A DNA stretch of 64,000 nt from Humibacillus xanthopallidus (GCF_006717145.1 NZ_VFQF01000003.1:558001-622000); one strand, 5' to 3'. Shown: positions 31,704-40,661, counted from the first letter of the stretch. Numbers and translations: made by a program. The notes: generated by a model not told the origin, from the sequence alone.

Positions 31704-32605
31704 GGGTTGACGGCGAAGTTGTCGATCGCTCCGGCCTCGACGGCGTACTTCTTCAGTGCCGCCATGTAGCTGCCGTCAGCCTTGGCCGCGTTGAGTGCCT
31801 CGACGAGGAGGTTCGCGAAGTCCATCTGGTCCTTGGGCACGACGTAGCCGTAGGGGGCCGAGTCGTAGATGCTGCCGAGCGCCTCGAGCTGGCCCGTCTG
31901 CTTCACGGCATACAGCCCGACGGGCGAGTCGGCGAGCATGGCGACCGTCTTGCCGCTGACGAGGTCGGCGGTCACCTGGTTCTGGCCCTGCTGGACGATG
32001 GGGTTGATGGCCGGCTTGCCCGCGTCGGTGCACTTCTTGCTGCGGGCCGCGAGGTCGTCGACCTGGACGGTGCCCTTCTGGACGCCGATGGGCTTGCCGC
32101 AGGCGTCGTCGATGTTCACCTTGTCGGGGTTGCCCTTGGCGACGACCCACTGGGTTCCGGCGCTGTAGTAGCTCACCATGTTGACCTGCTTCTTGCGCTC
32201 AGGGTTGATGGTGAAGCTCGAGACGCCGATGTCGTACTTGCCGCCCGTAACGCCGAGGATGATCGTGTCGAAGCCCGCCGGCACCCACTCCGTCTTGAGA
32301 CCGAGCTTGGCCGCGACGGCGTTGAAGACGTCGACATCGAAGCCGATGACGGTCTTGCCGTCCGCGTCGAGGAACTCGTTGGGGGCGTAGGTCGGGTCGG
32401 TTCCGACGACGATCTTGCCTGCCGACTTGAGCTTGGCGGGGACCTTGGCCGCGAGGGCCTGGTCGACGCCGCCGCCGGCGGCCGAGGTGCCGGCGGGCGT
32501 GCTGCCCGAGCCGGGGTTGGTCGACATGGAGTCCGACCCGCACGCCGAGAGCGTGAGGCCGACCGCGACGACACCGGTGAGGGCGATGAGGGACATGCGG
32601 CGCAT
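31700..32605 (-). CDS. ABC transporter substrate-binding lipoprotein (301 aa)
   Basis: Family 3 solute-binding protein for polar amino acids. The lipobox LTLSAC gives the lipidated Cys at residue 22, followed by a flexible Ser/Gly/Ala linker. The binding fold starts at [21 protein letters not shown] and continues [33 protein letters not shown] and [12 protein letters not shown]. First gene of the operon. The ATG at 32603-32605 follows GGAAGG. The true ligand could be glutamate, glutamine, cystine or a basic amino acid. Confidence 0.95.
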   Translation of the reverse strand: MRRMSLIALTGVVAVGLTLSACGSDSMSTNPGSGSTPAGTSAAGGGVDQALAAKVPAKLKSAGKIVVGTDPTYAPNEFLDADGKTVIGFDVDVFNAVAAKLGLKTEWVPAGFDTIILGVTGGKYDIGVSSFTINPERKKQVNMVSYYSAGTQWVVAKGNPDKVNIDDACGKPIGVQKGTVQVDDLAARSKKCTDAGKPAINPIVQQGQNQVTADLVSGKTVAMLADSPVGLYAVKQTGQLEALGSIYDSAPYGYVVPKDQMDFANLLVEALNAAKADGSYMAALKKYAVEAGAIDNFAVNP

Positions 32606-33008
32606 GTTGGGGTCCTTCCGGGGCGAACAGGTCGTTCGAGAGGTGAGCGGCGCGACGATGCACCGTCCGAGTGGGGCCGATCCTGCCACTTTTCCGCAGG
32701 GGTGCCCACGGAAGCGACCGAACCGTTAGCGGACCCACAGCGTGCTCTGTGGCCCGTCCACGCCGCCGGGGGTATGCCGCCGGGCCGGGACCCGGGGCAG
32801 CGACCCGATTCGTCCGGTCGGGTCCCGCTCGGCTACTCTGGTAGCAGCGGCCCGCCCAGTTCTGCCTCGGGTCGCTTCTTCTAGGCCTGGCACTGCGACT
32901 GCGGTCGCGCCGGCCCCGTCGATTCGCTCTTGCGCCGCGACCACGTCCACCGACGAACGAGTTCGCGCCGGGCAGAACGACCTCATCCAGCTTTGGGAGT
33001 ACCCACCT
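32606..33008. promoter_or_regulatory. 403-bp divergent intergenic region with probable helicase leader
   Basis: Separates the binding-protein and helicase starts, so it holds both promoters. GTTCTGCC (32859-32866) is complementary to GGCAGAAC (32971-32978), which would close a large loop in a helicase leader transcript. TACTCTGG near 32834 is a possible -10 region. Long structured leaders are known for DEAD-box helicase genes in other bacteria; the role here is inferred. A GTATGCC word lies at 32773. Nothing else is recognised. Confidence 0.35.
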
Positions 33009-34547
33009 GTGTCCACCGACACGACCTTTTCCGCACTCGGCGTGCCCGCCGCCCTCGTCTCGATCCTCGAGGCGCAGGGCATCACCACCCCGACCCCCAT
33101 CCAGGCTGCGACGCTGCCCGACTCGCTCGCCGGCCGCGACGTGCTCGGCCGCGGACGCACCGGCTCGGGCAAGACCTACGCCTTTCTCCTGCCGCTCCTG
33201 ACGCGCCTGTCGCAGTCGGGCCAGCGCCGCCAGGTCCGCCGGCCGCGCGCCCTCATCCTCGCGCCGACCCGTGAGCTCGCCACGCAGATCGACACCGCGA
33301 TGGCGCCGCTCGCCAAGCCGCTCGGCCTCACCTCGCAGACGATCTTCGGCGGCGTCGGCCAGAACCCGCAGGTCCAGGGCCTGCGCGCCGGCGTCGACGT
33401 CATCGTCGCCTGCCCCGGCCGGCTCGAGGACCTCATGCAGCAGGGCCACGTCTTCCTCGACGCCGTCGAGATCACGATCCTCGACGAGGCCGACCACATG
33501 GCCGACCTCGGCTTCCTCCCCGGCGTGCGACGGATCATGGACAAGACGCCCGCCAACGGCCAGCGCCTGCTCTTCTCGGCGACGCTGGACGGCGCGATCA
33601 ACGTCCTCGTCAAGCGTTTCCTCACCAACCCGATGACGCACGAGGCGGACTCGGCGCAGTCGCCGGTCTCGACGATGAGCCACCACGTGCTCCACGTCGG
33701 CAACGACGCGCACCTACCGGTGCTGCTCGACCTCACTGCCGCGCCGGGCCGCACCGTCGTGTTCACGCGCACCAAGCACCGGGCCAAGAAGCTCGCCAAG
33801 CAGCTCAACGCCTCGGGAGTTCCGGCCGTCGAGCTGCACGGCAACCTCAGCCAGGGTGCCCGCACGCGCAACATGGACGACTTCCACTCGGGGCGCGCGC
33901 AGACGCTCGTCGCGACCGACATCGCCGCCCGCGGCATCCATGTCGACGACGTCGCGCTCGTCATCCACGCCGACCCGCCGGTCGAGCACAAGGCCTACCT
34001 CCACCGCTCGGGCCGCACCGCCCGCGCCGGCAACGACGGCACCGTCGTCACGATGATGCTCGACGAGCAGGTGCGCGACGTGCGTGACCTGACCCGCAAG
34101 GCCGGCATCAAGCCGACCACGACGCGCGTCCAGCTCGGCCACCCGCTCCTGACGGAGCTTGCTCCCGGCGAGCGGTCGTATGCCGGTGGGCTCGTCCGCG
34201 AGGAGGCCCCCGCCGGCGCTCGCTCCGGTGGCTCGGGTGGTCGTTCGGGCGGCGGCCGCTCCGGCGCCGCGACATCGCGTCCCGCCCGTGGGCGTGGCCG
34301 CTCCGGTGGTCGCGGTGGCGAGGGCGCTGCTGCGGGTGCCGGTGCCAGCACGTCCGGCCAGCGCCGCGGTGGCTCCGGTCGCGGCGACGCTGCGGCCAGC
34401 ACGTCGGGCCAGCGTCGCGGGGGCTCGGGCGCGCCGCGTCGCTCCGGCGGCGGCAGCGCGACGGTCTACTCGACGAGCTCGGGCGGCGGCAGCGCCGCCT
34501 CGTTCTCCGCGGGCTCGCGGGCCGGCTCGCGCCGCACCTCCCGCTGA
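33009..34547 (+). CDS. DEAD-box ATP-dependent RNA helicase (512 aa)
   Basis: Superfamily 2 helicase. Q-motif near FSALGVPAALV with TPTPIQ; motif I GRTGSGKTYAF at about 49-59; Ia APTRELATQI; Ib VACPGRLEDL; motif II ILDEADHMADLG; motif III LFSATLDG; motif V VATDIAARGIHV; motif VI YLHRSGRTARAG. The C-terminal ~130 residues are a Gly/Arg/Ser-rich tail with imperfect repeats of STSGQRRGGSG, an RNA-binding feature. GTG start at 33009; an in-frame open frame extends 89 codons upstream without domain support. Likely roles are ribosome assembly, RNA turnover and cold adaptation. Confidence 0.95.
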   Translation: MSTDTTFSALGVPAALVSILEAQGITTPTPIQAATLPDSLAGRDVLGRGRTGSGKTYAFLLPLLTRLSQSGQRRQVRRPRALILAPTRELATQIDTAMAPLAKPLGLTSQTIFGGVGQNPQVQGLRAGVDVIVACPGRLEDLMQQGHVFLDAVEITILDEADHMADLGFLPGVRRIMDKTPANGQRLLFSATLDGAINVLVKRFLTNPMTHEADSAQSPVSTMSHHVLHVGNDAHLPVLLDLTAAPGRTVVFTRTKHRAKKLAKQLNASGVPAVELHGNLSQGARTRNMDDFHSGRAQTLVATDIAARGIHVDDVALVIHADPPVEHKAYLHRSGRTARAGNDGTVVTMMLDEQVRDVRDLTRKAGIKPTTTRVQLGHPLLTELAPGERSYAGGLVREEAPAGARSGGSGGRSGGGRSGAATSRPARGRGRSGGRGGEGAAAGAGASTSGQRRGGSGRGDAAASTSGQRRGGSGAPRRSGGGSATVYSTSSGGGSAASFSAGSRAGSRRTSR

Positions 34548-34563
34548 CCCACCCCACCAGCAG

Positions 34564-34896
34564 GTCGAAAGGCCAAAAGCTGCCGCTTGGACCACGTCGA
34601 GTGGCCAGTCTTCGCCGCCCTGACCACGTCGAAAGGCCAAAAGCTGTCGCCCTGACCACGTCGAGAGGCCAGTCTTCGTCGCGCTGACCAGGTCGAAAGG
34701 CCAATAGCTGTCGCTGGGACCACGTCGAGTGGCCAAAGTCCGTCCACGACGAGCTTTGGCCACTCGACGTGTCCGGAGCGACCAGGTGTGGCCACTCGAC
34801 TGGGTTGAGGCGTCCAGGTTTGGCCACTCGACGAGTCCGGAGCGACTAGGTGTGGCCACTCGACGAGTCCGGAGCGACCAGGTGTGGCCACTCGAC
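34564..34896. repeat. 32-bp-period array: six direct and five inverted 12-bp cores
   Basis: Direct cores GTCGA-R-W-GGCCA start at 34564, 34596, 34628, 34660, 34692 and 34724, exactly 32 bp apart. Inverted cores TGGCCACTCGAC start at 34757, 34789, 34821, 34853 and 34885, again exactly 32 bp apart. The intervening 20 bases fall into alternating classes (AAAGCTG... and GTCTTCG...). The array fills the whole 353-bp gap between the convergent helicase and thioesterase stops, and no gene is seen in it. Confidence 0.95.
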
Positions 34897-34900
34897 TTTG

Positions 34901-35308
34901 TCAGGTGAGGGAGCGGCTGCGGCCGCGGAACTCCGCGATGACCTGACCGTCCGCCTCCCGCGTGACCGTGACGTCGGTCAGCCCGCTGCGGCCGTATGCC
35001 GTGCGCACCCGAGCGTCCGCCACGAGCACGTCGCCGAGACGGCTCGGTGCCGTGAAGGCGATGTCGGCACCCGCCGCCACCGTGAGCCGCCCCTGCGAGT
35101 TGCAGGCCAGCGCGAAGCACGAGTCGGCCAGGGTGAAGACGAAGCCCCCGTGGGTGATGTCGTGACCGTTGACCATGTCGTCGCGGACCGTCATGCGGAC
35201 GACGGCGTGGTCGGTCTCGACGAGGACGGCCTCCATGCCGAGGGCCCGGGAGGCCTCGTCATCGGCCCACATCTGCTGGGCGAACGCCACCCCGTCCGCC
35301 GCCGTCAC
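34901..35308 (-). CDS. PaaI-like hotdog thioesterase (135 aa)
   Basis: Acyl-CoA thioesterase of the PaaI subfamily, hydrolysing hydroxyphenylacetyl-CoA-type esters when the pathway stalls. The hotdog signature NGHDITHGGFVFTLADSCFA (about 50-69) includes the conserved Asp of the helix, followed by LACNSQGRLTVAAGADIAFTAPS. GTG at 35306-35308 fits the family's start AFAQQMWADDEAS, but there is no convincing ribosome-binding site. An open frame continues upstream through palindromic elements, so an N-terminal extension cannot be fully excluded. Lies 212 bp downstream of the hydroxyacyl-CoA dehydrogenase on the same strand. Confidence 0.85.
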   Translation of the reverse strand: MTAADGVAFAQQMWADDEASRALGMEAVLVETDHAVVRMTVRDDMVNGHDITHGGFVFTLADSCFALACNSQGRLTVAAGADIAFTAPSRLGDVLVADARVRTAYGRSGLTDVTVTREADGQVIAEFRGRSRSLT

Positions 35309-35348
35309 AGCTGACCCCGACGCCCCCGTAGCCCCCGAAGACCCCCCG

Positions 35349-35459
35349 TTCGAGGTGATCTCGGCGCCGACGTGGGGTTCAGCATCACCTCGAATGGCGG
35401 GGTGGTTCGAGGTGATCTCGGCACCGACGTGGGGTTCAGCATCACCTCGAATCGGGGGA
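35349..35459. repeat. Two family A palindromic elements
   Basis: Copies begin TTCGAGGTGATCTCGGC at 35349 and 35406, each ending ATCACCTCGAAT. They are shorter and less GC-tailed than those in cydDC but share arms and centre. A degenerate third remnant (CATCACCGCGCACCGGGGG) follows near 35484. They lie between the stop of the dehydrogenase gene and the thioesterase start. Confidence 0.9.
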
Positions 35460-35520
35460 GAGTGCGGCGTCGGCAGGGAGCCGGCATCACCGCGCACCGG
35501 GGGCTCACCCGCACCCGCGG

Positions 35521-36759
35521 TCACCGCAGGCTGCCGTCGGTCAGGGCCGGGCTCGGCCGGTAGCGCCCACCCGGGAACGCAGCGTCGAGCTCCGCGATCT
35601 GTGCAGCGACGACGTCGAAGCCGATCTCGCCCCCCCACTCGATGGGTCCGCGCGGATAGCGCACTCCCAGCCGCATCGCCGTGTCGACGTCCTCGGCGCT
35701 GGCCTCGCCCCGGTGCACGAGGCCGACCGCCTCGTTGACGAGCATCGCCACCGTGCGAGCGAGCGGATCGGTCGCGACCGGGCCGCCGACGAGTCGCCCG
35801 GCCAGCTCGAGGTCGGGCTCGGGCCGCTCGACGGAACCGTCGGCGGCATACGTGTAGACACCCTTGCCCGTCTTGCGACCGAGCGTGCCGGCCTCGACGA
35901 GGCGACGCTGGAAGTCCGTCGGCGTGTAGCGCTCGTCGTGGCCGGTCTGCTCCCAGACCGAGGTGCCGACGGCGAGGTTGACGTCCTGGCCGATGAAGTC
36001 GGTCAGCTCCAGCGGCCCCATCGGGAAGCCGCCGCGCTCACGCAGCACCCAGTCGACCGTCGCGGCGTCGGCGACTCCCGCCTCGACGATCCGCTGCGCC
36101 TCCCCGTAGAACGGGCGCGCCACGCGGTTGACGATGAAGCCCGGCGTCGAGGCGCACCGCACCGGCGTCTTGCCCCAGGCCCGCATGAGCGCCGTGACGT
36201 GCTCGACGAAGGCCGGCGACGTGACCTCGCCGTGGACGACCTCGACGAGCGCCATGACGGGCGGCGGGTTGAAGAAGTGCAGCCCGAGCACCCGCTCGGG
36301 GTCGATGACGTCGCGGGCGATGTCGTCGATGTCGATGCTCGAGGTGTTCGTCGCGAGCACGGTGTTCGCCGGCTGGCGCTCCGACAGGTCGGCGAAGAGC
36401 CGCCGCTTGAGGTGCAGGTCCTCGGGCACCGCCTCGATGACGAGGCCGCATTCCGGCAGCTCGTGCACCGACTCGGACGCGACGAGGCGCTCCAGCGTCG
36501 CCTCCGCGTGCTCGCGGCTGATCCGACCCTTGCTCTCCAGGCGGTCGAGCGCTGCCTCGATCCGCTGACGCGCCTCGACCGCGGCGCCGATGACCGGGTC
36601 GACGAGCACGACGCGGTGGCCCGCCGTGGCGGCGACCTGCGCGATGCCCGACCCCATCGCGCCCGCCCCGATGACGGCGACGGTCGCGAAGATGCCCTCG
36701 TCGTCGTCGCTGCCCCGGTTCGTCGCGTTCTGGCCGGCCTCGGTGACGTCGGTGTCCAT
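35521..36759 (-). CDS. 3-hydroxyacyl-CoA dehydrogenase, PaaH-like (412 aa)
   Basis: Oxidises 3-hydroxyacyl-CoA with NAD, as in the last steps of phenylacetate catabolism or beta-oxidation. Rossmann motif VIGAGAMGSGIAQVAA at about 28-43; ATNTSSIDIDDIA; catalytic His in LGLHFFNPPPVM; NRVARPFYGEA; first C-terminal domain, then a second (about 335-400, MRLGVRYPRGPIEWG). ATG at 36757-36759; another ATG three codons upstream abuts a GGGCAGG. Divergent from paaN by 90 bp, which supports a phenylacetate role. Confidence 0.9.
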   Translation of the reverse strand: MDTDVTEAGQNATNRGSDDDEGIFATVAVIGAGAMGSGIAQVAATAGHRVVLVDPVIGAAVEARQRIEAALDRLESKGRISREHAEATLERLVASESVHELPECGLVIEAVPEDLHLKRRLFADLSERQPANTVLATNTSSIDIDDIARDVIDPERVLGLHFFNPPPVMALVEVVHGEVTSPAFVEHVTALMRAWGKTPVRCASTPGFIVNRVARPFYGEAQRIVEAGVADAATVDWVLRERGGFPMGPLELTDFIGQDVNLAVGTSVWEQTGHDERYTPTDFQRRLVEAGTLGRKTGKGVYTYAADGSVERPEPDLELAGRLVGGPVATDPLARTVAMLVNEAVGLVHRGEASAEDVDTAMRLGVRYPRGPIEWGGEIGFDVVAAQIAELDAAFPGGRYRPSPALTDGSLR

Positions 36760-36849
36760 GGCTGACATCCTGCCCGGTCGCGGGGCCCGCGTGGCCCAGG
36801 GGCGGAGGGGACGGCATACGGCCGCGTGACATCTGGCTAGCATCGATGG

Positions 36850-38574
36850 GTGACTGACACGGCAACGACGCCCACCCACCCGCTGCTCGCCGCGCACGCC
36901 GGTGTCCTCGACGAGATCCGTCAGGCGCTGACGACGCGCTCCTACTACTCGCGCTACCCCGAGTCGCCGAGCCCTCGCGTCTACGGCGAGAGCGCTGCCG
37001 CCGAGGGGCTCGCGGCGCACGAGGCGCACCTCGGGCAGCCGTATGCCGCCCTGCTGGGGCAGCCGACCGACGGCACCTTCGTGGGCAGCGAGGTCTCGCC
37101 CTACGGGCCCGAGCTCGGCGTGACCTATCCCGCGCTCGACCTCGATGCAGGCCTCGAGGCCGCCCGTCACGCGATTCCCGCGTGGCGCGACGCTGGGCCG
37201 CAGGTGCGTGCCGCCGTCTGCGTCGAGATCATCGACCGGATCAACCGCCGCAGCTTCGAGATCGCCAACGCCGTCATGCACACCTCGGGCCAGCCCTTCG
37301 TCATGTCCTTCCAGGCGGGCGGGCCGCACGCGCAGGACCGGGCGATCGAGGCCGTGGCCGCGGGGCTCGTCGAGCAGGAGCGCCTGCCGACGAGCGTCGT
37401 CTGGGAGAAGCCCGGCAAGGACCGGGAGGGCAAGCCGGCGCCGCTGCGCATGCAGAAGGACTACCGCATCGTCCCGCGGGGCCTCGCGCTCGTCATCGGC
37501 TGCAACACCTTCCCGACGTGGAACGCCTACCCCGGCATCTTCGCCTCGCTCGTCACGGGCAACCCCGTCGTCGTCAAGCCGCACCCTCGGGCCGTGCTGC
37601 CGCTCGCCATCTCGGTCGAGATCGCCCGCACGGTGCTCGAGGAGGCCGGCTTCGACGCGGCGCTCGTGCAGCTGGCGGCCGAGGCCGACGGCCAGGGCCT
37701 GGCCAAGACGCTTGCCGAGCGCGACGAGATCGCCATCATCGACTACACCGGCGGTCCGAGCTTCGGTGGCTGGCTCGAGCAGGCGGGCGCGGCCGCCGGC
37801 AAGCTCGTCTTCACCGAGAAGGCCGGCATCAACACGATCGTCGTCGACTCGACCGACAACCTGCGCGGCACGCTCGGCAACCTCGCCTTCTCGCTGGCGC
37901 TCTACTCCGGCCAGATGTGCACGGCCCCGCAGAACATCTACGTCCCCGAGGGCGGTGTCGACACCGACGAGGGCCACCTCTCCTTCGACGAGTTCGGCGA
38001 GCGGCTCGCCGGGGCCATCGGCCGCCTGACCGGCGACGACGCGAAGGCTGTCGAGCTGCTCGGCGCGACGGTCAACGACCAGGTGCGCAGCAACGCCGAC
38101 TCGCTGGCCACGATCGCCGGCGAGGCCGACGGCCGCGTCGTGCTCGACTCCCGCCGGATCGCCCACCCGACGTGGGCCGACGCCGTCGTGCGCGCTCCGG
38201 GGCTCGTCGCGCTCGACGTCTCGCGCGAGGACGTCTACACGCAGGAGTGCTTCGGCCCCGTCGGGTTCCTCATCCGCACCGCCTCGACCGAGCAGTCACT
38301 CGCCCAGCTCGCCGACACGATCCGCGAGCACGGCGCCATGACGGCTGCGGTCTACTCGACGAGCGAGGACGTGCTCGACCAGGCGCGCGAGGCTGCCGCC
38401 GCCGGGGGGGTCGCCCTCTCGGAGAACCTCACCGGCCAGGTCTTCGTCAACCAGACGGCGGCCTTCTCCGACTACCACGGCACGGGGGCCAACCCCGCCG
38501 CGAACGCCGCCTACACCGATGCCGCCTTCGTCGCCGGCCGCTTCAGGGTCATCACGTCACGACGTCACGTCTGA
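36850..38574 (+). CDS. paaN: Phenylacetate degradation protein PaaN, aldehyde-dehydrogenase type (574 aa)
   Basis: Aldehyde dehydrogenase superfamily member of the PaaN type (aldehyde-oxidising enzyme of the phenylacetate route). The N-terminal segment contains RSYYSRYPESPSPRVYGE, characteristic of PaaN. The ALDH core has GCNTFPTWNAYPGIFASLVTG (substrate/NAD region), FTEKAGINTIVV and the nucleophile Cys in YSGQMCTAPQNIYVP. EDVYTQECFGPVGFL is the final ALDH motif. Starts at GTG 36850 and its TGA overlaps the following MFS start. No paaABCDE epoxidase or paaZ hydrolase is in the window. Confidence 0.92.
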   Translation: MTDTATTPTHPLLAAHAGVLDEIRQALTTRSYYSRYPESPSPRVYGESAAAEGLAAHEAHLGQPYAALLGQPTDGTFVGSEVSPYGPELGVTYPALDLDAGLEAARHAIPAWRDAGPQVRAAVCVEIIDRINRRSFEIANAVMHTSGQPFVMSFQAGGPHAQDRAIEAVAAGLVEQERLPTSVVWEKPGKDREGKPAPLRMQKDYRIVPRGLALVIGCNTFPTWNAYPGIFASLVTGNPVVVKPHPRAVLPLAISVEIARTVLEEAGFDAALVQLAAEADGQGLAKTLAERDEIAIIDYTGGPSFGGWLEQAGAAAGKLVFTEKAGINTIVVDSTDNLRGTLGNLAFSLALYSGQMCTAPQNIYVPEGGVDTDEGHLSFDEFGERLAGAIGRLTGDDAKAVELLGATVNDQVRSNADSLATIAGEADGRVVLDSRRIAHPTWADAVVRAPGLVALDVSREDVYTQECFGPVGFLIRTASTEQSLAQLADTIREHGAMTAAVYSTSEDVLDQAREAAAAGGVALSENLTGQVFVNQTAAFSDYHGTGANPAANAAYTDAAFVAGRFRVITSRRHV

Positions 38575-39974
38575 TGCCGGAGCCGACCGAAGCGCTCGAC
38601 CTCGACCCGGCACACCGAAAAGGGTTGCAGCGCAACGTCATCCGCACCCTCATCACGTCGCAGATCCTGTCGGGTCTCGGCATGGCGAGCGGGCTGGCCG
38701 TCGGGGCCCTGCTCGCCGAGGACCTCTCCGGCACGGAGTCGCTCGCCGGGCTCGGCACGACGTTCCAGGTGCTCGGTGGTGCGCTCATCGCCATCCCCGT
38801 CGCGCGCGTCATGGCGGCGCGCGGTCGCCGGCCGGGCCTGCAGCTCGGGCTCGCGCTCGCACTGGTCGGCGCGGCCCTCGTGGTCACCGCCGCCGTCGCC
38901 CGCAGCTTCCCGCTGCTGCTCGTCGGCATGCTCCTCTTCGGCGGAGGCACGAGCGCCAACAGCCAGTCGCGGTATGCCGCGGCCGACCTCGCGCTGCCGC
39001 AGCACCGTGGGCGTGACCTCTCGGTCGTCGTCTGGGCGACGACGATCGGCTCGGTGCTCGGGCCCAACCTCGTCGGCCCCGGCCAGGCCTTCGCCCGCGC
39101 GCTCGGCCTGCCCGAGCTGGCCGGCTCGTTCGTCTTCTCCCTCGCCGGGTTCGCCCTCGCTCTCGTCGTCATCACCCGGCTCCTGCGGCCGGACCCGCTG
39201 CTCACGGCGCGGGCGCTCGAGCGAGCGGACCGGGCGGCCTCGGCCGGGCGGCATACCGAACCGGCGCGGAGCGTCGTCACGACGCCGCGCACGCACGCGG
39301 CGGAGAACGGTGCCGCGCTCGAGCCCGTCGACGGGGTCGGGCCGGGTGAGCTCGGCGACGGCAACGAGGACCACGACGGCTCGCTGACCCGCGGCCTGCG
39401 CGTCGTCCGCTCCAACGGGCGCGCCCGCCTCGGCGTGCTGACGATCGCGCTCGGCCACGTCGTCATGGTGTCGGTCATGGTGATGACGCCCATCCACATG
39501 AGCCACGGCCACGCCGACCTGCAGGTCATCGGCTTCGTCATCTCGGTGCACATCCTCGGCATGTTCGCGTTCTCGCCGATCATCGGCGCGGCCGTCGACC
39601 GGTGGGGCGGCCCGATCATCGCGGCGACGGGTGGCGCGGTGCTGACCCTCGCGTCCGTGCTCGCGTCGCAGTCGATGACGGGGTGGTCGCCGCTGCTGCT
39701 CATCGCGCTGCTGCTGCTCGGAGTCGGGTGGTCCTGCACGCTCATCTCCGGCTCGACGATGCTGACGTCGGCGGTGACTGCGGAGGAGCGACCGGCGACC
39801 CAGGGGCTGTCGGAGGTCTTCATGGGGCTCGCCGGCGCGGGTGGGGGGCTGCTCGCCGGCGTCGTCGTCGACCGGCTCGGCTACGGCACCCTCGCGATGG
39901 GGGCCGCTGTGGTCGGCGTCGCGGTCGTGGTGATGGTGGCCGTGACCGCGCCTCGCAGACCGACGACCTCCTGA
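38574..39974 (+). CDS. MFS transporter coupled to paaN (466 aa)
   Basis: Twelve-helix major-facilitator protein starting at ATG 38574 within the paaN TGATG overlap. N-terminal half has MAARGRRPGLQLGL (motif A-like); a hydrophilic central loop of ~80 residues separates the halves. C-terminal half includes SPIIGAAVDRWGGPII. Tight coupling suggests transport of phenylacetate, a related aromatic acid or its derivatives, but this is inference. Resembles general MFS_1 members rather than a named transporter. Confidence 0.85.
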   Translation: MPEPTEALDLDPAHRKGLQRNVIRTLITSQILSGLGMASGLAVGALLAEDLSGTESLAGLGTTFQVLGGALIAIPVARVMAARGRRPGLQLGLALALVGAALVVTAAVARSFPLLLVGMLLFGGGTSANSQSRYAAADLALPQHRGRDLSVVVWATTIGSVLGPNLVGPGQAFARALGLPELAGSFVFSLAGFALALVVITRLLRPDPLLTARALERADRAASAGRHTEPARSVVTTPRTHAAENGAALEPVDGVGPGELGDGNEDHDGSLTRGLRVVRSNGRARLGVLTIALGHVVMVSVMVMTPIHMSHGHADLQVIGFVISVHILGMFAFSPIIGAAVDRWGGPIIAATGGAVLTLASVLASQSMTGWSPLLLIALLLLGVGWSCTLISGSTMLTSAVTAEERPATQGLSEVFMGLAGAGGGLLAGVVVDRLGYGTLAMGAAVVGVAVVVMVAVTAPRRPTTS

Positions 39975-40010
39975 CCCCGGCGGGGTTGCTGGTCGAGGGG
40001 GACGCTGCGG

Positions 40011-40394
40011 CTACCCAGCCAGGAGGAAGAGGACGAAGCCAAGGAGCGGCAGCGTGCCCTGGGTGAGGGCGGCCCGCAGGTAGTGACGGCCCGAGGCCAG
40101 CAGCACCGTCGCGGCCGCGACCATCGATCCGGTGGCGAAGAGGACGAGGGTGCGGCCCGCGGTCTCGTGCCCGGTCCACCACAGCACGAGGCCGAGGCCT
40201 GCACCGAGGGCGAGGAAGAGGTTGTAGAAGCCCTGGTTGTAGGCCATCGGGCGGGTCACGTCTGCGGTCGCCTGGTCGGCGACGCTGAAGCGCTTCCAGA
40301 CCTCGGGGCGGGTCCACGCGATGCTCTCCATCCAGAAGATGTAGACGTGGAGGAGGGCGGCCAGCCCGACGAAGACGCTCGCGACGACGCTCAT
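40011..40394 (-). CDS. DUF1304-family membrane protein (127 aa)
   Basis: Four transmembrane helices with the DUF1304 signatures: LLHVYIFWMESIAWTRPEVWKRF in the first loop and AYNQGFYNLFLALGA at the second helix. ATG at 40392-40394. Family function is unknown, and the gene stands alone. The 267-bp gap upstream holds the duplicated GTCGAGTGGCC-containing element. Confidence 0.9.
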   Translation of the reverse strand: MSVVASVFVGLAALLHVYIFWMESIAWTRPEVWKRFSVADQATADVTRPMAYNQGFYNLFLALGAGLGLVLWWTGHETAGRTLVLFATGSMVAAATVLLASGRHYLRAALTQGTLPLLGFVLFLLAG

Positions 40395-40419
40395 CCCCGG
40401 ATCGTAGGCCCCACCGACC

Positions 40420-40648
40420 GTCGAGTGGCCGCGCCGCCCCACCAGCCCCATGGGATGTCGAGTGGCCGCGCCGCCCCACGAGTCCCACGCGAGCCGCGTT
40501 CGCCGTGTGACGACGGGGCCACTCGAGTGGGGAGTTGGTCGGGCCGCCCCCGCCCCGCCAGCCCCATCGGCTGTCGAGTGGCCGAGCCGCCCCACCAGTC
40601 CCACGCGAGCCGCATCCGCCGTGTGACGACGGGGCCACTCGAGTGGGG
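40420..40648. repeat. Duplicated intergenic element with GTCGAGTGGCC and CCACTCGAGTGG
   Basis: GTCGAGTGGCC begins at 40420, 40457 and 40573. The stretch 40457-40533 recurs almost exactly at 40573-40648 (116-bp offset) and each copy ends in the palindrome CCACTCGAGTGGGG. Core word as in the 32-bp arrays, but a different period. It lies between DUF1304 and sbcC, both on the minus strand. Confidence 0.85.
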
Positions 40649-40661
40649 GAGGGGTGCTTCG

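Noticed and set aside
34564-34896. CRISPR array
   Set aside because: Cores are only 12 bp, the 20-mers between them are semi-conserved rather than unique, orientation inverts, and no cas genes are near.
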